Numbered from the stretch's first letter, positions 28,608 to 37,500 are shown. The stretch is DNA of 64,000 nt from Pararhizobium sp. IMCC21322 (GCF_030758295.1 NZ_CP132335.1:1898412-1962411); one strand, 5' to 3'. Notes: generated by a model not told the origin, from the letters alone. Translations and numbers: made by a program.

Positions 28608-28922
28608 TTAAAACAGTTCCGGGCGCACCACTTCTACATCCGACAGGGTGACAATACCAATCTGCCTTGAGACGATCGCATAGGCTGCGCTCAGCACTTC
28701 ATCTACGCGGCTTTCATCCAGAATGCACACCAGTACGACCATATGACCTGCCCGTGATAACGCATTCTCGCGATGCCATTGCCCGTCGGACCCGTAGCCG
28801 CCAAGGGCGGGCAGAATAGTGTAGCCGGTTACTTTTTCTTTGATCAACGCATCGGTAAGCCGGCTCAAAATGGGTTCTTCAACGATGATTTCCAGCCGTT
28901 TTTTGCGAAATGTCTGTGTCAT
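28608..28922 (-). CDS. SbtB-like PII-type regulatory protein
   Basis: A 104-residue protein with the PII-like fold pattern: RLEIIVEEP, LTDALIKEKVTGYTILPALGGYG and a final strand SDVEVVRPE. The frame opens earlier, but ATG 28922 gives the expected N-terminus (MTQTFRKKRLEI). SbtB proteins bind adenyl nucleotides and control the bicarbonate transporter SbtA; the gene starts 5 bp after the sbtA coding region ends, as in that system. The cyanobacterial C-terminal cysteine loop is absent, since the protein ends in RPELF. Confidence 0.85.
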   Translation of the reverse strand: MTQTFRKKRLEIIVEEPILSRLTDALIKEKVTGYTILPALGGYGSDGQWHRENALSRAGHMVVLVCILDESRVDEVLSAAYAIVSRQIGIVTLSDVEVVRPELF

Positions 28923-28926
28923 GTTG

Positions 28927-29916
28927 TCATCCCGCAATCCATGTGCCGATAAGATTATAGACCGGTATACCAATTACCAGATTAAATGGAAATGTAACGC
29001 CCAGCGACAGGGTCAGGTAAATGCTCGGCCGCGCTTCCGGCAAGGCAACGCGCATGGCTGCGGGCACCGCAATGTAAGACGCAGATGCAGCCAGTGTGCA
29101 CAACAGTGCCACACCACCTGCAGACAGGCCAATCAACCAGCCGAAAGGCGCAGCTATCAAAGCGCCGATCAGCGGCATGGTCATGGCAAAAAACACCACC
29201 GGCAAGGTCAGGACCTTGCGGCTTTGACGCAGCCCGCGCCCGGCAATGATCCCCATATCCAGCAAAAACAGACACAGCACACCCTGAAACGGGCTGACGA
29301 TAAAACTTTCAATCTTGCTGAGGCCGTCTTCGCCGGTAATCCAGCCAATCACAAAAGCCCCGATCAGCATCACAATGGAGCCGTTCAGTAGAATTTCCCG
29401 GAACGGCACTGCTTGAGCCGGGCCGCTGTTTTTATCGGTGCTATCAATGGTCTTCTTGGCCAGAAACAGGCCCACCAGAATGGCCGGTGCTTCCATGGCT
29501 GCAGCAACCGCAACCATATAGCCTTCCGAACTCATCTGCAGTGTTTTCAGTGCTTCGGTTGCAGCCACGAATGTGACAATGGAAATGGAGCCGTAATGCG
29601 CCGCAACCGCCGCTGCATCCACACGCGGCAGGCGGCTGATGGCTGACAGATACACAAAGGCCACAACAGGAATGAGTGCGGACAGCACAATGCCTGAAAT
29701 CAGCGCCCCGACCAGCCGCGCATCCATACCGTGCGCTGCCATGCCCGCGCCGCCTTTGAAGCCGATGGCGAACATCAGATAAAGCGCAATGGTCTTGGCG
29801 ACTTGCTCCGGAATGGCCAGATCAGATTTCGCCAGAGCCGCAGCAAGGCCCAGCACAAAAAACAGCACAACTGGAGACAGCAGGTTCTGCCCTGCCAGTG
29901 CAAACATATCGGCCAT
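28927..29916 (-). CDS. SbtA-type sodium-dependent bicarbonate transporter
   Basis: A 329-residue membrane protein with about 10 hydrophobic segments in two repeats of five. Family features are FKGGAGMA near residue 55, AAHYGSISIVTFVAA near 110 and the C-terminal half with ASASYIAVPAAMR. I use ATG 29916; GTG 29928 is an alternative, and neither has a strong ribosome binding site. With SbtB next door this is a recognisable inorganic-carbon uptake pair. In a heterotroph it may supply carboxylases or support pH homeostasis, which is inference. Confidence 0.9.
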   Translation of the reverse strand: MADMFALAGQNLLSPVVLFFVLGLAAALAKSDLAIPEQVAKTIALYLMFAIGFKGGAGMAAHGMDARLVGALISGIVLSALIPVVAFVYLSAISRLPRVDAAAVAAHYGSISIVTFVAATEALKTLQMSSEGYMVAVAAAMEAPAILVGLFLAKKTIDSTDKNSGPAQAVPFREILLNGSIVMLIGAFVIGWITGEDGLSKIESFIVSPFQGVLCLFLLDMGIIAGRGLRQSRKVLTLPVVFFAMTMPLIGALIAAPFGWLIGLSAGGVALLCTLAASASYIAVPAAMRVALPEARPSIYLTLSLGVTFPFNLVIGIPVYNLIGTWIAG

Positions 29917-29924
29917 GTGGAGTA

Positions 29925-29948
29925 ACACCAGAGATTTGGGAGTGGTGT
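29925..29948. promoter_or_regulatory. inverted repeat upstream of sbtA
   Basis: ACACCA (29925-29930) and TGGTGT (29943-29948) form a 6-bp inverted repeat with a 12-bp spacer immediately upstream of the sbtA start. It could be a regulator site; the evidence is only the symmetry. Confidence 0.3.
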
Positions 29949-30034
29949 CTTTCTATAGCAGTTTTTGCGCGATACCAAAGCGATATGCGGCTGCGGCGGC
30001 GCAGGTTTTCGGCGTGGCTCCTCTATCCACACGA

Positions 30035-30060
30035 CATGCTGACAACATGCTGTCAGCATG
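30035..30060. promoter_or_regulatory. perfect 10-bp inverted repeat between sbtA and uvrB
   Basis: CATGCTGACA (30035-30044) and TGTCAGCATG (30051-30060) are perfect reverse complements around ACATGC. There is no T-run. It lies in the divergent promoter region, 70 bp before uvrB, so a repressor site or a 5' hairpin are both possible. No alphaproteobacterial LexA box (GTTC-N7-GTTC) was found nearby. Confidence 0.5.
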
Positions 30061-30129
30061 GGTGACAAAGTTGCGCCAAAAGTAATCTGAGACCTTCACA
30101 TCAGACCGCAGGCGCGCCATATTCCGAAC

Positions 30130-32760
30130 ATGACCAATGACTCCAAAAAGACCAGCGGATTTGAAGAGGCTCCCCAGAAGGAACTGACCGGCGCACCTTT
30201 GTCCGGTTCTGTATCGGACTGGGCTGATGAGATCAGCCGCGAAGCGGATACGCCATCCAAAACGGTGCCGGCCAAACCGGCTCCAGCTAAAACCAAACCG
30301 CCTAAAACCGCATCTGCCAAACCGGCACCGGCAAAAGCCAAAAAGAAGCCTGCCAAAAAAGCCGGTCTTAAAACAGCGCGTGGCACGTCTATGGGCGGCC
30401 CTGCCTCGGCGAAGGATCGCGCCGCAGGTGGCCTCAATCCGGTTGCCGGGTTGGATATCTCGCTGGAAGATGCAGACAAGGTCGACAATTCCGGCGTCAC
30501 CGCCACCGTCGCTGCGCTCTCTCGTCTCATTGAGACGGGCCGCAAGGAAATGGATGATGTCTGGGTGCCCCACCGCCCGGAACGTCCTTCCAAATCCGAG
30601 GGCGGTATTTCCTTTGATCTTGAGTCGGAATTTGAGCCGAAGGGCGATCAGCCCACAGCCATTACCGAACTGGTATCTGGCCTGGTCGATGGAGAGCGTG
30701 ATCAGGTGCTGCTGGGTGTCACCGGCTCCGGAAAAACCTATACCGTTGCCAACATCATTGCCGAAACCAACCGGCCTGCATTGATCCTGGCGCCGAATAA
30801 AACACTCGCCGCCCAGCTTTATGGAGAGTTCAAAAGCTTCTTTCCGAACAATTCGGTCGAGTATTTCGTTTCCTATTACGATTACTATCAGCCGGAAGCC
30901 TATGTGCCGCGCTCCGACACCTATATCGAGAAAGAATCGTCGGTTAACGAGCAGATCGACCGCATGCGCCACTCCGCCACCCGCGCCTTGCTGGAGCGGG
31001 ATGATGTGATCATCGTCGCCTCCGTATCCTGTATTTATGGTATCGGATCCGTGGAAACCTATACGGCCATGACTTTTGAAATGAAGGTCGGTCAGAACAT
31101 CGATCAGCGCCAGATCATGGCTGATCTCGTGGCCCTGCAATACAAGCGCAACGATCAGGCCTTTCAGCGCGGCACATTCCGTGTGCGCGGTGACACGCTG
31201 GAAATCTTCCCGGCCCACTATGAAGACCGCGCCTGGCGTCTGTCCATGTTTGGCGATGAGATTGAATCCATTACCGAATTTGATCCACTGACTGGCCAGA
31301 AAAGCCAGGATCTGAACTCGATCAAAGTCTACGCCAACTCGCATTACGTAACGCCCAAACCAACCCTGCAGCAGGCCGTCAAAAGCATTCGCGCAGAGCT
31401 GGTCCTGCGGCTGGCAGAGCTGAACCAGGCCGGGCGTCTTCTGGAAGCGCAGCGCCTGGAGCAGCGCACAAATTTCGACATTGAAATGATTGAGGCGACT
31501 GGTGCATGCGCCGGTATTGAAAACTATTCGCGCTATCTGACAGGCCGTGCACCCGGCGAACCGCCGCCCACATTGTTTGAATATTTGCCCGACAATGCAC
31601 TGGTTTTCGTCGATGAAAGCCACGTTACCGTGCCTCAAATCGGGGCCATGTATCGCGGCGATTTCCGCCGCAAGGCAACGCTGGCCGAATATGGCTTCCG
31701 CTTGCCATCCTGCATGGACAACCGTCCGCTGCGCTTTGAGGAATGGGACGCCATGCGCCCGCCTTCCGTCTATGTCTCGGCCACACCCGGCGGCTGGGAG
31801 CTGGAGCAGACCGGCGGTGTCTTCTCAGAGCAGGTCATCCGGCCTACGGGCCTGATTGATCCACCTGTTGAAATCCGCCCGGCCACCTCACAGGTCGATG
31901 ATTTGCTGGGTGCCATCCGTGAAACCACAGCGCAGGGTTACCGCACGCTGGTGACGACACTCACAAAACGCATGTCGGAAGATCTGACCGAATATCTCCA
32001 CGAAAACGGTGTCAGAGTGCGCTACATGCACTCCGATATTGAAACGCTGGAACGCATCGAAATCCTGCGCGATTTGCGTTTGGGAGCCTTTGACGTGCTG
32101 GTCGGCATCAATTTGCTGCGCGAGGGACTGGACATTCCCGAATGCGCCCTGGTGGCCATTCTGGATGCGGACAAGGAAGGTTTTTTGCGCTCCGAAACCA
32201 GCCTGGTGCAGACCATTGGCCGCGCGGCGCGAAATGTCGATGGCAAGGTCATCCTCTATGCCGACCGCATTACCGGCTCCATGGAACGCGCCATGGCCGA
32301 AACAGAACGCCGCCGCGAAAAACAGACGGCCTATAATGTCGAAAACAACATCACTCCTGCATCAATCAAGAAGAACATCGGAGACATTCTCTCCAGCGTC
32401 TATGAGGGTGATCACGTCACCGTCGATGCCGGCATGGCCGAAACACCACTGGTGGGGCACAACCTCAAAGCCCACATTCAGGATATGGAAAAACGCATGC
32501 GCGATGCCGCAGCCGACCTCGACTTTGAGGAAGCGGCGCGTCTGCGCGATGAAATCAAACGTCTTCAGGAAACCGAACTTGCCATCGGCGACGACCCGCT
32601 CGCCCGCCAGCAAGCCATCGATGATCGCACTGGCGGCTACAAGGGACCGCGCGGAGCCACGGCGGACATTACCCCAAGAGGGCGCGGCGCTGGCGGACGA
32701 TCATCCGGCGGCAGACCTGGGCAACGCGGCGGGGTCCGGGCGAACAAAGGAAAGCGCTGA
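30130..32760 (+). CDS. uvrB: excinuclease ABC subunit B with long basic N-terminal extension
   Basis: An 876-residue UvrB, about 200 longer than the E. coli protein. The helicase core begins near residue 160 ([14 protein letters not shown]); Walker A is GVTGSGKT (196-203). The beta-hairpin region ([12 protein letters not shown]), Walker B FVDESH and the later helicase motifs ([33 protein letters not shown]) are intact, with a UvrC-binding coiled segment ([19 protein letters not shown]) near 790. Residues ~40-85 are a low-complexity run of KPAPAK-like repeats and residues 85-158 link it to the core. Such extensions occur in rhizobial UvrB. UvrB loads at DNA damage for UvrC incision. Confidence 0.96.
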   Translation: MTNDSKKTSGFEEAPQKELTGAPLSGSVSDWADEISREADTPSKTVPAKPAPAKTKPPKTASAKPAPAKAKKKPAKKAGLKTARGTSMGGPASAKDRAAGGLNPVAGLDISLEDADKVDNSGVTATVAALSRLIETGRKEMDDVWVPHRPERPSKSEGGISFDLESEFEPKGDQPTAITELVSGLVDGERDQVLLGVTGSGKTYTVANIIAETNRPALILAPNKTLAAQLYGEFKSFFPNNSVEYFVSYYDYYQPEAYVPRSDTYIEKESSVNEQIDRMRHSATRALLERDDVIIVASVSCIYGIGSVETYTAMTFEMKVGQNIDQRQIMADLVALQYKRNDQAFQRGTFRVRGDTLEIFPAHYEDRAWRLSMFGDEIESITEFDPLTGQKSQDLNSIKVYANSHYVTPKPTLQQAVKSIRAELVLRLAELNQAGRLLEAQRLEQRTNFDIEMIEATGACAGIENYSRYLTGRAPGEPPPTLFEYLPDNALVFVDESHVTVPQIGAMYRGDFRRKATLAEYGFRLPSCMDNRPLRFEEWDAMRPPSVYVSATPGGWELEQTGGVFSEQVIRPTGLIDPPVEIRPATSQVDDLLGAIRETTAQGYRTLVTTLTKRMSEDLTEYLHENGVRVRYMHSDIETLERIEILRDLRLGAFDVLVGINLLREGLDIPECALVAILDADKEGFLRSETSLVQTIGRAARNVDGKVILYADRITGSMERAMAETERRREKQTAYNVENNITPASIKKNIGDILSSVYEGDHVTVDAGMAETPLVGHNLKAHIQDMEKRMRDAAADLDFEEAARLRDEIKRLQETELAIGDDPLARQQAIDDRTGGYKGPRGATADITPRGRGAGGRSSGGRPGQRGGVRANKGKR

Positions 32761-32901
32761 GAGGTCGCTTCTTTATGTTGAGTGATGAACGTCAGGGACG
32801 TTCGTTCCAAACGAATTTGTCACATCGGAATTCTTCAAACCAGACATCTAGGCTCTTGATGAGCCCAAAGTCCCTCGAAGTCGCTAATGCGGACGAAACC
32901 G

Positions 32902-33521
32902 TCAATTATGATCAGTCCCGAAATCGGCATCACACTGAACCCTTACATCCTCCAACCACGATTTCCGGATTTCAGATGAACTTCCTGCCACGGGTCTAAA
33001 AATCAGTCGTTTGTAATCTTCGACACCGCAGTAAGGCAGAACGCATCGCCCCCAAATCAACTCAAGCGATCACCAAGGTCTTTCGCCTCACGTTCGGCAT
33101 CTGTGTCCGAAGTGTTTATTATCAAAGCCGTTTTCATCGACAACAGGCCTTCAGGTAGACCATCGGAGGTCGCGAGACGATAAGCAACGCCAGGAACTAA
33201 AATACGGTCCATCCACCCTGCTAGGATAGCTGGCGGCTTTCCCCACCAGTTGGGATGCACTACGAGAAGTCCTTGAGCATTTCCAACATCTTCACGATGT
33301 TGTTGCAACACAGGATCGACGGCACGAGCTAATGTTCCCTCAAAAGTGTCGCCGACCGTGTAAGCCTCATCAGCAGTGAGGAGTGGATCGAAATTTTCTT
33401 CATATAGGTCATGATGTTCGATTGTATGGCCCACCGCTGCCAATGAAGATCGGGCGGTTTCTGAGATTGCATGACAAAAGCTGTTTGGCCGTGGATGTGC
33501 AACAATGGAAAAAATGTGCAT
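32902..33521 (-). pseudogene. flavodoxin-fold NAD(P)H oxidoreductase (NQO/KefF-like), frameshifted
   Basis: The intact 5' part starts at ATG 33521 behind AAAGAGG and reads MHIFSIVAHPRPNSF, later VVHPNWWGKPPAILAGWMDR and NTSDTDAERE, as in quinone reductase/Kef-ancillary flavoproteins. It stops early at 33057. From base ~33063 the -1 frame continues the family sequence with ELIWGRCVLPYCGVEDY and later SWLEDV, ending at TGA 32902-32904. Restoring one G in the CTTGAG at that point (CTTGGAG) would join the two parts in one frame. So this is either a real single-base deletion or a sequencing error. Repaired, it would have about 206 residues and reduce quinones with NAD(P)H. Confidence 0.85.
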
Positions 33522-33674
33522 AGAGGCCTCTTTAGTAGCACGGTTAGGCCGCGAACAAGTGAAAAGCACTTTCGGTTGCACGTTGAAACTATTGTGTTTC
33601 GAGCCCAGCAACGACCGCTTGGATTGGCAATTCGCATCAGGTTGGACACCCTCACTTTTAAAAATTGCCTTGCG

Positions 33675-33704
33675 TTGACTGTATGCCAGTATTAACGATA
33701 ATAC
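33675..33704 (+). promoter_or_regulatory. promoter with LacI-type operator upstream of the PD40 gene
   Basis: TTGACT (33675-33680) and TAATAC (33699-33704) make a plausible sigma-70 promoter with an 18-bp spacer. The -10 element is part of the inverted repeat GTATTAACGATAATAC (33689-33704). The same 17 bp, AGTATTAACGATAATAC, recur at 39884-39900 in front of the sugar ABC operon. A repressor bound here would block the -10 region. Confidence 0.7.
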
Positions 33705-33746
33705 GCAGAAGTCAGGATGAGACTAAGAGACGAGGGGCAACGCAAC

Positions 33747-34664
33747 ATGCGGCCAAATAATTTTCGCAGGCTCAATGAACGCCAGGTGAGTGAACTCGTG
33801 GTCGCCAGTCGTGACGGCTCGGACATCTCAGCGGTTTTTCAAACCGGCGAGCTGATTGAAGCACCCAATTGGACGCCTGATGGAAAATGGCTGATCTACA
33901 ATGCAGACGGTCGTCTGTTTCGAATTTCGCCCGATGGCTCAGACGGCCCCCACCGCATCAACACAGCGCCGGTTGAAAATCTGAACAATGATCACGTCAT
34001 CGCCCCCGATGGCAAAAGCATTTACGTCTCTTCAAACGACAGTCATCTGTATCGATGCCCTATTGAAGGCGGAGTGCCGGTCAAAGTCTCCAACGACCAG
34101 GACCCCGCGCGCCTCTTTACTTATTATCTGCACGGCATCTCGCCCGATGGCGAAACGCTGGCCTATGTGGGTTACGAACGCGGTGGTGGCAAAACGGTCA
34201 CCCGTATTTGCACAATCCCCTCATCAGGTGGCGCAGACATTGAGCTGTCGGATGGAAGCTGTGCAGTAGACGGTCCTGAATATTCCGCTGACGGAAAATG
34301 GATCTATTTCAACTCCGAAGCTGCAGCGACCGAGCCAGGCCATGCGCAGATTTTTCGGATGCTGAATGATGGTTCCGGCGTCGAGCAATTGACCCATGAC
34401 GAACGCGTTAACTGGTTTCCCCATGCGGCACCAGATGGCACAATTTTTGTCTATATCTCTTTCCCAGCCGGGACACTGGGTCACCCGGCTGACAAGGAAG
34501 TCATCATCCGGACCATGAATCCTGATGGGTCGAACAAGCGCGATATTGACAGTTTCAATGGAGGGCAGGGCACCATCAACGTGACATCCTGGTCACCCGA
34601 TAGCAGACGTTTTGCCTATGTTCGCTACCCCATGCTGGACTTAGGCTCAGGACTCATTGATTAA
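33747..34664 (+). CDS. PD40/TolB-like beta-propeller protein, C-terminus altered by an IS
   Basis: A 305-residue soluble protein made of about six PD40 repeats, each with a core like W-PDGKWL-Y (PNWTPDGKWLIY, SPDGETLAYVG, YSADGKWIYFNS, APDGTIFVYIS, WSPDSRRFAYV). No signal peptide is seen. I choose ATG 33747 (GAGGGG 9 nt upstream) over ATG 33717, because the predicted transcript starts near 33711. Relatives sit in sugar-uptake loci and resemble the propeller of oligogalacturonide lyases; the activity here is unknown. An insertion sequence begins at 34644, so the last six residues (GSGLID) are IS-encoded. Removing it would extend the frame by about 20 different residues. Confidence 0.8.
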   Translation: MRPNNFRRLNERQVSELVVASRDGSDISAVFQTGELIEAPNWTPDGKWLIYNADGRLFRISPDGSDGPHRINTAPVENLNNDHVIAPDGKSIYVSSNDSHLYRCPIEGGVPVKVSNDQDPARLFTYYLHGISPDGETLAYVGYERGGGKTVTRICTIPSSGGADIELSDGSCAVDGPEYSADGKWIYFNSEAAATEPGHAQIFRMLNDGSGVEQLTHDERVNWFPHAAPDGTIFVYISFPAGTLGHPADKEVIIRTMNPDGSNKRDIDSFNGGQGTINVTSWSPDSRRFAYVRYPMLDLGSGLID

Positions 34665-35484
34665 TCCAGAAGAAGACGATTACAGCGATTGCGATGGCTG
34701 ACATGAAGGCGTGGGCGCAACGGTCGTATCGCGTGTGGATGCGTTGCCAGTCTTTGATTTTCCCAAACATGTTCTCGATCTTGTGCCGGTTTTTATAGAG
34801 CGTCTTGTCGAACGGTTTTCGGTTTTTCGATTAGATTTCGGCGGAATGCAGGGCTCTATTCCGCGTGCCTTAAGCGCATGGCGAAACCAATCTGCATCGT
34901 AGCCCTTGTCTCCGAGCAGTGCTTTTGCGCCCGAAATGGCGTCAAACATCAGCGCCGCGCCCTTGAAATCCATCATTTGTCCCTCCGAGAGCAATAGAAC
35001 TAGCGGACGTCCCACACCATCGCAAACCGCATGCAGCTTGGAATTCAAGCCGCCTTTGGTGCATCCGATAGGTCGGGGAACAGGCCCTTTTCTAAAAGGC
35101 TCGCAGCAGTGCGATGGGCTTTGAGATGGGTTGCGTCAATCATCACCTGATCGGACGTCCCCGCCATGCCGACAAGCTCGGCGAGTATCCTGTTGAACAC
35201 GCCAAGTCGGCTCCAGCGGATGAACCGGTTGTAGATCGTCTTATGAGGGCCGTAGTCCGATGGCGCATCGCGCCAGCGCAATCCGTTACGGATCACAAAG
35301 ATGATGCCACTGAGAACCCGCCGGTCATCAACCCGCGGAATCCCATGAGAAAGCGGGAAATACGGTTCAATCCGCTTCATCTGCCTGTCAGTAAGCCAAA
35401 TTAAATCACTCATGCCAGTATCCTCCTGGCGCCAGTGAATCAGTCCGCAATCCGTCCCGCAAGCAATTTAACGGGTCCTGAGCC
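34644..35484. mobile_element. IS5-family insertion sequence, IS427-like (copy 1)
   Basis: The element is 841 bp. Its ends are imperfect inverted repeats that both begin GGCTCAGGAC: the left continues TCATTGA and the right, read inwards, CCGTTAA. It is flanked by TA on each side (34642-34643 and 35485-35486), matching the 2-bp target duplication of this group. One minus-strand transposase gene, split by frameshifts, fills it. It is inserted in the last codons of the PD40 gene. Confidence 0.85.
34654..35413 (-). pseudogene. IS5-family transposase, split into frames
   Basis: The first frame (35045-35413, 122 residues) has the N-terminal transposase pattern LTDRQMKRIEPYFP, DDRRVLSGI and LRWRDAPSDYGP, with the first catalytic aspartate in MIDATH. 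At a CCCCG run near 35065 the family sequence continues in another frame (CTKGGLNSKLHAV, LLGDKGYDADWF). A second shift near 34820 puts the C-terminus (KIENMFGKIKDW, RYDRCAHAF) in a third position, ending at 34654. The first shift could be programmed, as in many two-ORF IS elements. The second looks like loss of one base in an A-run, so this copy is probably dead. Confidence 0.85.
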
Positions 35485-35560
35485 TAAGCAAGCATCCAAC
35501 ACATCGAGCGTCGCCTAAGGGCGACTCTCTTAGTTTGGGATGGCAGTCTACCTTTTGCTG

Positions 35561-35770
35561 CTAACCTAAGGGGTCATCAATTTGATCGTCGATAGACATT
35601 GTCACTTGATCGGCTACGCCTTTGACGGTCTGGTGATCGCCATTTGTGAATACAATCCTTGTCGCATCATCCGGGTGTTCAGGACAGCGCAGAATCATTC
35701 TCACGTTGTCGGGATTGACGAAGATGTATTCTTCGGTTTTCCAATCGAGGACTCCGCAAAATTTGGTCAC
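35561..35770 (-). CDS. small FlbD-like protein of unknown function
   Basis: A 69-residue acidic protein. I choose the GTG at 35770 because GGAG lies 5 nt before it; the frame itself opens at 35821. The core reads VNPDNVRMI, then TRIVFTNGDHQTVKGVADQV. This matches the layout of FlbD-type proteins (a VNPDLI-like turn, then a strand, NG, and a VKE-like strand). FlbD is a flagellar-cluster protein in other bacteria; no flagellar gene is near, so only the fold is suggested. It is divergent from the 79-residue gene at 35803 and lies in the pocket between two insertion sequences. Confidence 0.55.
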   Translation of the reverse strand: MTKFCGVLDWKTEEYIFVNPDNVRMILRCPEHPDDATRIVFTNGDHQTVKGVADQVTMSIDDQIDDPLG

Positions 35771-35802
35771 TTGCACTCCATTCTTAAATTTAAGGAACTC
35801 AG

Positions 35803-36042
35803 ATGTCAGGTGTTGATTCAATTGACGTTGATCTTATTCAGATATCCAAACAAATGAGGCAATGTAACGATTATCCTGACTACAGTTCTTTTGTCGTCTG
35901 CAAGGGCGCACTATTAGAACCCCTCAAAGACGAGATAGCCGGTGACACTGTTGGCTGTGTGATCGCTTCTTTGGCGAAGTTACAATATCGGAGCCAGGGA
36001 GAACCTCTTACAAACCTCCCTGTTGAACAGAATTTCAATTAA
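35803..36042 (+). CDS. hypothetical 79-residue protein
   Basis: An open frame starting at ATG 35803 with AAGGAA 7 nt upstream. The product is acidic and soluble, with YPDYSSFVVCKGALLEPLKDEIAGDTVGCVIASLAKL giving two probable helices (key residues C33, C48); I do not recognise a family. It is divergent from the FlbD-like gene, and its 3' end overlaps the convergent 36486 gene by 63 bp. That overlap makes it less certain that both are real. Confidence 0.4.
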   Translation: MSGVDSIDVDLIQISKQMRQCNDYPDYSSFVVCKGALLEPLKDEIAGDTVGCVIASLAKLQYRSQGEPLTNLPVEQNFN

Positions 36043-36486
36043 GTACACTAGGACCATTTCGGCTTGAGCGCCCACGCCGTCTGCCTCTGCTTTGGCCGCC
36101 GCCACTCTGTAGAACGGAATGGCCGCTTTGGGAGCTTTGGGTTGATTTAACATAACGCAGAAAAAAGCATGGTCAGTGCCCTTTTCAAACGCTTCAATTC
36201 TCGGGTTGGATGAAGCCAGTCTTAGATACTCTTGGCTCACTCCCGAAAGTGAGTGAGAAAGCGTATTTAACGCGGCGTCAAGGACGTAACCTTTATCGGA
36301 TCGGGATAGTTTAATGCCAGCGGTTTCAGTCGTATGAAAGCTGATTAAAAACCCGATAAAACCAAGTACGTAGGGATCATGCCAGAAGCCCGGTGGAGTC
36401 CCGTAATAATTCTGAAATTGCGCAACGATGGGTTGCGAGGTTTTGATTGCGAATTCTGTTGCCTTACGTCGCTTGATCCCAAACAT
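35980..36486 (-). CDS. hypothetical 168-residue protein
   Basis: ATG 36486 has GGGAG at a good distance and gives MFGIKRRKATEFA; the frame opens 9 codons earlier without a site. The protein looks mostly helical, with an aromatic central part (NYYGTPPGFWHDPYVLGFIGFLISFH) and a C-terminal helix rich in A and E. No signal peptide or clear membrane helix is present. I do not recognise the family. It is one of three small genes trapped between the two insertion sequences, in a stretch that looks more AT-rich than its surroundings. Confidence 0.55.
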   Translation of the reverse strand: MFGIKRRKATEFAIKTSQPIVAQFQNYYGTPPGFWHDPYVLGFIGFLISFHTTETAGIKLSRSDKGYVLDAALNTLSHSLSGVSQEYLRLASSNPRIEAFEKGTDHAFFCVMLNQPKAPKAAIPFYRVAAAKAEADGVGAQAEMVLVYLIEILFNREVCKRFSLAPIL

Positions 36487-36591
36487 TTTGCACTCCCATA
36501 GACTGAATAACAAAGGTAGTGAAACTATCGGTCAGCGCAAGAGGGTTGAGGTGCCAGTTGCAGTACAGCGGACAGGAAAGCAAAAGACCGC

Positions 36592-37397
36592 CTAGGCCAC
36601 CGGCTCATTAAATCTCAACCAAATACGAATTGAAGCGAGTTTGACGCCAGCAAGGTAGTTTTCGGGATCTTTGTCGTATCGGGTTGCGACGGCGCGGAAG
36701 TGTTTGAGTTTGTTGAAGAAACGCTCGCCAAGATTACGCTTCTTATAGAGTTTCTTTGAAAAGACTGGTTAGAAGCGCCGCTGAAGCATGGGTGGAATGT
36801 TGGCCCAAGCATTTTGTTCGGCGATGAGCTTTCGGATCGCGTCAGCATCATATGCTCGGTCAGCCAACACCATGGCCTTGGGTGGCAGGTCATTCAAAAG
36901 CGATTTCGCGTAATGACCATCATATGCCTGCCCTTCGCTCAGGGCCAGTTTAATGGGTAATCCACACGCATCGACAACGGCATGGATCTTGGTTGTCAGG
37001 CCGCCCCGCGAGCGACCCAGGTCTTACCCGGCAAGCGATTGCTGGCAATCGCTGAGAGGGCAACCGGATCGCCCCCTTTTTTACCGTTCGCACCATGCTG
37101 GTGAACGCGAATGGATGAGGAGTCGATCATTTGGATGCCGCCATCATAAGCCTCTGAAACAGCTTGTAGTATCCTGTCCCAAACACCTTTCTTGCGCCAT
37201 CGTACAAAGCGGTTATAGCAGGTCATGTGCGACCCATAGCGTGCGGGAATATCGGCCCAAGGCGCTCCGGTCCGCAAACGCCAAAGGATGCCATTGATGA
37301 CACGACGGTCGTCAACACGGGCAACACCGCGAACCTTGGTGGGCAAGAGCGGCTCGATAACCGCCCATTCAAAATCGGAAAGATCAAAACGTGCCAT
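36592..37397 (-). pseudogene. IS5-family transposase with premature stop
   Basis: The first frame (36996-37397, 133 residues) has LSDFEWAVIEPLLP, DDRRVINGILWRLRTGAPW and the catalytic MIDSSSIRVHQHG. The family sequence then continues in the -1 frame (RGGLTTKIHAVVDACGLP, LADRAYDAD) to an in-frame TAA at 36769-36771. After that it resumes with FSKKLYKKRNLGERFFNKLKHFR and RIWLRF. The final TAG at 36592-36594 uses the TA target-site bases plus the preceding flank. The -1 shift may be programmed; the internal stop is not expected, so the copy is probably inactive. Confidence 0.8.
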
Positions 37398-37466
37398 CGC
37401 AAACTCCTTTTGGAGTTTGAATCACAATTTAAATTCAAAAGGAATCCCGTTTATGAGAACGTGACC
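36595..37466. mobile_element. IS5-family insertion sequence, IS427-like (copy 2)
   Basis: The element is 872 bp. The left end GGCCACCGGCTCATTAAA and the inverted right end GGTCACGTTCTCATAAAC are imperfect inverted repeats. TA flanks both sides (36593-36594 and 37467-37468). The transposase differs clearly from copy 1, so the two are different IS types of the same group rather than duplicates. It sits directly downstream of lacI. Confidence 0.8.
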
Positions 37467-37500
37467 TAGAGTAATTTGCAGGTTTGCGTATTGGTGCCAA

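Noticed and set aside
29953-31638. 561-residue minus-strand open frame opposite uvrB
   Set aside because: It lies entirely antisense to the uvrB start region, has no recognisable domain and arises from the codon bias of uvrB.
32775-32999. 74-residue plus-strand frame behind uvrB
   Set aside because: Overlaps the frameshifted 3' part of the oxidoreductase on the other strand, which explains the region better.
36953-37297. 114-residue plus-strand frame inside IS copy 2
   Set aside because: Antisense to the transposase and without its own signals.
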